64,000 nt of DNA, from contig NC_061802.1 of the NCBI RefSeq assembly GCF_021462225.1, forward strand, positions 10,876,859-10,940,858. Reading direction: 5' to 3'. The position numbers were made by a program, and so were the translations under genes. Position 1 is the stretch's first letter, and each line of letters opens with the position of its first letter. The notes under the pieces were generated by a model, which saw nothing but the letters and a program-made list of their open reading frames with translations, was not told the DNA's origin and did not search any database. This document shows, piece by piece, positions 61,901 to 64,000 of this stretch. Source of the stretch: Girardinichthys multiradiatus (Eukaryota > Chordata > Actinopteri > Cyprinodontiformes > Goodeidae).

Positions 61901-62831
61901 AATGGATGTTAAAGTGCAGAAGACAATATGATCAAATATTTAGTATATTTATTCAGCTGTAACCTGCCAGGACTGGCATCAACTGCTGAGGACAATATAG
62001 ATTAAAGGGATAAGTGGATTTCACTTATAAAATTGGACTTTCAGTCCAATCCAATGAAGAGGATTTTGATGATTATCAGTGTGTTTGAGGTGAAACCTAA
62101 AACTCTTATTTTAAATTTTGTCCTTAAAAGGCTCCTCAAGTATCCCCTGACTTCAACGTTTTTTATTTGATTCCTGGGTTGCTTTAGTTTTCAATAGGTT
62201 TGCAAAATGTATAGTGCTGATAAAAATGCTGTTGAGGAAAACATTCATAACGCTTAAAATTCTGGTTTTATATGTAACATAACTGTGTTTGCCTTGTTGT
62301 ACACCTCCCTTTGTTGTCGTGGGTTGGTCGTGACATCATGAGCATGATCAGACATTTGCTACACCTTGTTTCAAAACAGCCTGAAATCCTGACACTAACT
62401 TTGCCCCATTGATTGCCTTTACTAGATAACACGGATGGAGTATGTGCACACCAAGAGTCTGATCTACAGAGATGTAAAACCCGAGAACTTCCTCGTCGGG
62501 AGGCCCGGAAGCAAGAGGCAGCACACCATCCACATCATCGACTTTGGTCTGGCCAAAGAATATATAGACCCTGAGACCAAAAAACACATCCCCTACCGGG
62601 AGCACAAGAGTCTGACTGGGACAGCACGCTACATGAGCATTAACACACACCTGGGAAAAGGTGAGTCTCTTAAATAAATTCCAGTTTAATCATAAAAGCA
62701 TCTATCTATAAACTATTTAATGTGATTTGTCTTTTTTTATTCTAGAGCAAAGCAGAAGAGATGATTTAGAGGCACTGGGCCACATGTTTATGTACTTCCT
62801 CCGAGGTAGCCTTCCTTGGCAGGGCCTGAAG
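37709..62831 (+). CDS. csnk1g2: Casein kinase 1 gamma 2 (partial, residues 1-256)
   Basis: A membrane-associated Ser/Thr kinase of the CK1 family. Coding exons are 37709-37936, 52492-52561, 59921-60069, 62426-62660 and 62746-62831, which join in frame. The start [20 protein letters not shown] matches human CSNK1G2 rather than G1 or G3, as does [16 protein letters not shown]. Visible kinase parts: glycine loop GCGNFGEL (residues 53-60), VAIK Lys-75, catalytic YRDVKPEN with Asp-165, DFG at 188-190, and the CK1-specific activation region [20 protein letters not shown]. The rest of the domain and the C-terminal tail (about 160 residues) lie past the right edge. Introns of 14.6 and 7.4 kb are loaded with transposons. 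Reading frame, splice sites and catalytic residues are intact. Confidence 0.96.
37937..42011 (+). other. csnk1g2 intron, first part
   Basis: Unique AT-rich DNA. 38930-39930 has features of a decayed mobile element but no ends could be paired. No exon was recognised. Confidence 0.4.
42012..43568 (+). mobile_element. L2-type LINE, 5'-truncated, inactive
   Basis: It starts inside the reverse transcriptase ([18 protein letters not shown]) and includes [60 protein letters not shown] and the C-terminal [12 protein letters not shown] and [19 protein letters not shown]. The 3' tail AAGCGCTATATAAATAAA (near 43538-43555) is typical of fish L2. Motif C YADD has become YADN, the A-run near 42461 carries a frameshift, and TGA replaces Trp at 42577-42579. 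It lies sense in the csnk1g2 intron. Confidence 0.85.
47380..47432. mobile_element. hAT right-end fragment
   Basis: AGATTAATCGATGAGC, then ATCGTTAGTTTCAGCC, resembles the right terminus of the MITE at 8293-8605. No left end is seen. Confidence 0.4.
51190..51272 (-). repeat. tRNA-derived SINE (antisense)
   Basis: On the minus strand it reads as a tRNA-like head: an A-box-like CTGAATGGGTGGAGTAG, then ATCTTCCAATCTGAAAGTTG and the B box GGTTCAATTCC (51207-51217), followed by CAGCCTACTCCTGCCACAC. This matches a widespread fish SINE head. It would be a decayed Pol III promoter, not a tRNA gene. Confidence 0.6.
52492..52561 (+). CDS. csnk1g2: csnk1g2 coding exon 2
   Basis: Acceptor TTTCAG ends at 52491 and donor GTAAGA starts at 52562. 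It encodes residues 77-99, [20 protein letters not shown] then GNS, including the conserved Glu of the alpha-C helix region. Confidence 0.95.
52562..54099 (+). other. csnk1g2 intron, no recognised element
   Basis: AT-rich, partly complex near 53150-53660. Short open frames there lack domains. Confidence 0.4.
54100..55345 (+). mobile_element. Tc1-like transposon relic (sense)
   Basis: The left end near 54104-54180 (TTAACATTTTGTTGCTTTAC, AACCACAAACGTCAACCTG) matches a common fish Tc1 terminus. The transposase region follows after a non-matching stretch (about 54270-54880): CAGGTGGGAGAATCTGTC, FWSDETK near 55100, and a GSGSII-L-GCFS block near 55203-55240. Several stops are present, so it is dead. 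Confidence 0.55.
55346..58566 (+). other. csnk1g2 intron, second part
   Basis: No exon was found. A possible decayed hAT element is noted at 57059-57441. The remainder is unassigned AT-rich DNA. Confidence 0.4.
57059..57441. mobile_element. Possible hAT-type MITE
   Basis: The left TAGAGATGCACCAGTTGG and the complement of the right end (TAGAGCTGAACCAATTG) are imperfect inverted repeats of a type seen on fish hAT elements. The expected 8-bp flanking duplication is not evident, so borders are uncertain. Confidence 0.35.
58567..59825 (+). mobile_element. Structurally complete Tc1-like transposon
   Basis: A 1259-bp element flanked by TA on both sides (58565-58566 and 59826-59827). The left end CAGGAGTTGGACAATGAAAC and the complement of the right end (CAGGGGTTGGACAATGAAAC) form inverted repeats of about 30 bp with one early mismatch. 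It contains one transposase gene in element sense. It lies in the csnk1g2 intron before exon 3. Confidence 0.92.
58753..59728 (+). pseudogene. Tc1 transposase, broken by a stop and a frameshift
   Basis: A DD34E-type transposase. The N-terminal helix-turn-helix part ([20 protein letters not shown]) ends in TGA at 58894-58896. The frame resumes with [20 protein letters not shown] and FSDESTF, shifts near 59295-59315 within the usual G-rich block, and continues with [31 protein letters not shown] and [16 protein letters not shown] to the stop at 59728. The catalytic Asp, Asp and Glu are all present, so only the frame is lost. It could still be mobilised by a related transposase if one exists. 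Confidence 0.88.
59921..60069 (+). CDS. csnk1g2: csnk1g2 coding exon 3
   Basis: Acceptor CTACAG ends at 59920 and donor GTAAGG starts at 60070. It encodes residues 100-149, [20 protein letters not shown] then [14 protein letters not shown] and LMIAIQL. It starts only 95 bases after the Tc1 element. Confidence 0.95.
60163..60725 (+). mobile_element. Second-family Tc1-like relic, N-terminal part
   Basis: ACAGGTGCATCAC near 60162 and GTGATATATGTCAAGTGTTT (60256-60275) match the start of a common fish Tc1-like element. The following codons read ADLTVIQQ, then [13 protein letters not shown], a Tc1 DNA-binding domain. The catalytic half is absent and the frame is broken. Confidence 0.55.
60726..62425 (+). 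other. csnk1g2 intron
   Basis: Near 60994-61010 is CAGGGCTGCACAATATG, a terminus type seen on fish hAT-like repeats, without a matching right end. Nothing else was recognised. Confidence 0.4.
62426..62660 (+). CDS. csnk1g2: csnk1g2 coding exon 4, catalytic and activation loops
   Basis: Acceptor ACTAG ends at 62425 and donor GTGAGT starts at 62661. It encodes residues 150-227 with [14 protein letters not shown] (Asp-165), [10 protein letters not shown] and [20 protein letters not shown]. The RPGSKRQH insert resembles CSNK1G2. Confidence 0.96.
62746..62831 (+). CDS. csnk1g2: csnk1g2 coding exon 5 (last in window)
   Basis: Acceptor TCTAG ends at 62745 and donor GTAATG starts at 62832. It encodes residues 228-256, [18 protein letters not shown] then [11 protein letters not shown]. 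Confidence 0.95.
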
Positions 62832-64000
62832 GTAATGCACCATATCATGAAGTTTCACCTAAATTGCGTGCCTGAATCACTTACCAGCAAGCTACATTAT
62901 CCAGGGTCCTTACACATTCTTGGAAAATATGGAATATGCCTCAACTCTTTCCAAGTCTGGATGTTAATGGAAAGTTTTTCATTATTGAAAAGTGTCTTTA
63001 AAAAGGTTAATCTATAAACACTAGACATAAAGCTACAGAACGTTTCAGTTAGAGATGCAGTGAGAAATCTGGCTGTGATCAGAAGCTGTCAATTTTTTCA
63101 GCTTAATCAACTAAACGGTGACAGGTCAGAAACTGAATAATCCAGTCTTTCTGTTCAGTGAATGCCCCATACTAACGTGCTACCACATCAGTGCTACCCG
63201 ACATTAACCATCTTCCCTGTGACATTTGGCTCTGAATGAACACTCAAAGTCAGCCATCTTCAGTATTAGTAAGGCAAGGAAAGTTTATTTGTATAGTACA
63301 TTTCAGCAACAAGACAATTCAAAGTGCTTTACATGATGAGGTGTTTAAAATGAAGTCAAAGACCAAGAGAGCATTCAAGCTAGGAGAGCACAAGAGAGAT
63401 AAAGACTTAAAGCAGATAACAGGAAGGCTGAGTGAAGTACAGCAAATTTGAGCTGTTTTCTCTTTTTGAGCATTCAATCTCTGCCGGATTTGGAATGGAA
63501 ATGTTGGATGTTTTTTGGTAAATTGAGTTAAGTTAAGGATCTGCATTCACTAGGTAACACACACACAGAGTGCTGCTTCTGTAATGCCTGCTGTGCTAAT
63601 CAAACTTATTGCTGACACAGGATAACAGTATAGTAGTAAAACCCTAACCCTCAAAGTGGAGAAAATAGGAATTTCCCCACTTTTGTGGGTACATATACAT
63701 GAAAAATAAAATTTAACAAGGCACTTTGAAGAGGTTCTGATGCTAGGGGACGGTGTAATGTATTGCGTGGGTTAATACACCCAACAACTGAACCAAACTT
63801 ATCCTCTTTCAGCGTACGGATACTTGAGGTTAGACAACAAAATCACAGCGATAAATAAAAATTACGGATACGCAAAACTGCTGAAGTCCATGGCCTTGTT
63901 TTGCTTTTCTGAAGCAAATACTGTGACCTAACAGTTGGAAAAACGTAACAGATGATAGAGAAAACTAAACGAACTGAAAAATATGACTCAAACAGAATAT
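62832..64000 (+). other. csnk1g2 intron (partial)
   Basis: The next expected exon (starting ADTLKERYQ) is not in the window. About 63268-63340 (AAGTTTATTTGTATAGTACA, then CAAAGTGCTTTACATGATGA) is the antisense tail of an L2-type LINE. Two AACCCT units at 63642-63653 are not a telomeric tract. Confidence 0.5.

Noticed and set aside
63642..63653. Telomere-like AACCCT repeats
   Set aside because: Only two units are present, which is expected by chance.

Overview
The window is vertebrate, and most likely teleost fish, nuclear DNA. It is AT-rich, its genes are split into short exons with GT..AG introns, and it carries fish-typical repeats: a Rex3 (RTE-clade) retroelement, L2/CR1/Rex1-group LINEs, many dead Tc1-like transposons and a hAT-type MITE. 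The species cannot be named from the sequence. No bacterial, viral or CRISPR feature was seen.

Three host genes lie head to tail on the + strand. (1) 1-7261 holds the last eight coding exons of rexo1, encoding the Cys-rich segment and the complete DEDDh 3'-5' exonuclease domain of an RNA exonuclease. Earlier exons lie off the left edge. (2) 17.9-21.6 kb holds a complete three-coding-exon paired-class homeobox gene with a Lys-50 homeodomain. Its exon plan and N-terminus are those of Dmbx1, but it is short (258 aa) and divergent. A CCAAT palindrome, a TATA-like box and a likely non-coding first exon sit upstream. (3) From 37.7 kb to beyond the right edge lies csnk1g2 (casein kinase 1 gamma 2): five coding exons covering residues 1-256 of about 415. 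A probable non-coding first exon and promoter lie near 25.7-26.0 kb.

The rest is intron and intergenic DNA. In the rexo1 last intron there is a fish-wide repeat and a Rex3 copy. The 10.6 kb between rexo1 and the homeobox gene holds a 313-bp hAT MITE with an 8-bp target duplication, several Tc1 relics (one with a 19-bp-arm palindrome), and complex non-repeat blocks that could be cis-regulatory. Downstream of the homeobox gene a Tc1 element is split by nested insertions. The csnk1g2 introns hold a nearly intact antisense LINE (29.8-33.2 kb), an L2 fragment, an RTE tail, a tRNA-derived SINE, a structurally complete Tc1 element (58567-59825) and a second Tc1 family relic.

The three host genes are not known to form one pathway; their grouping is syntenic. 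The most interesting point is the homeobox gene. From memory, human REXO1 and CSNK1G2 are at 19p13.3 with MKNK2 and MOB3A, and human DMBX1 is at 1p33 next to MKNK1 and MOB3C. A Dmbx-like gene between rexo1 and csnk1g2 is therefore where a whole-genome-duplication partner of DMBX1, lost in mammals, would be expected. This is an inference that phylogeny and synteny can test.
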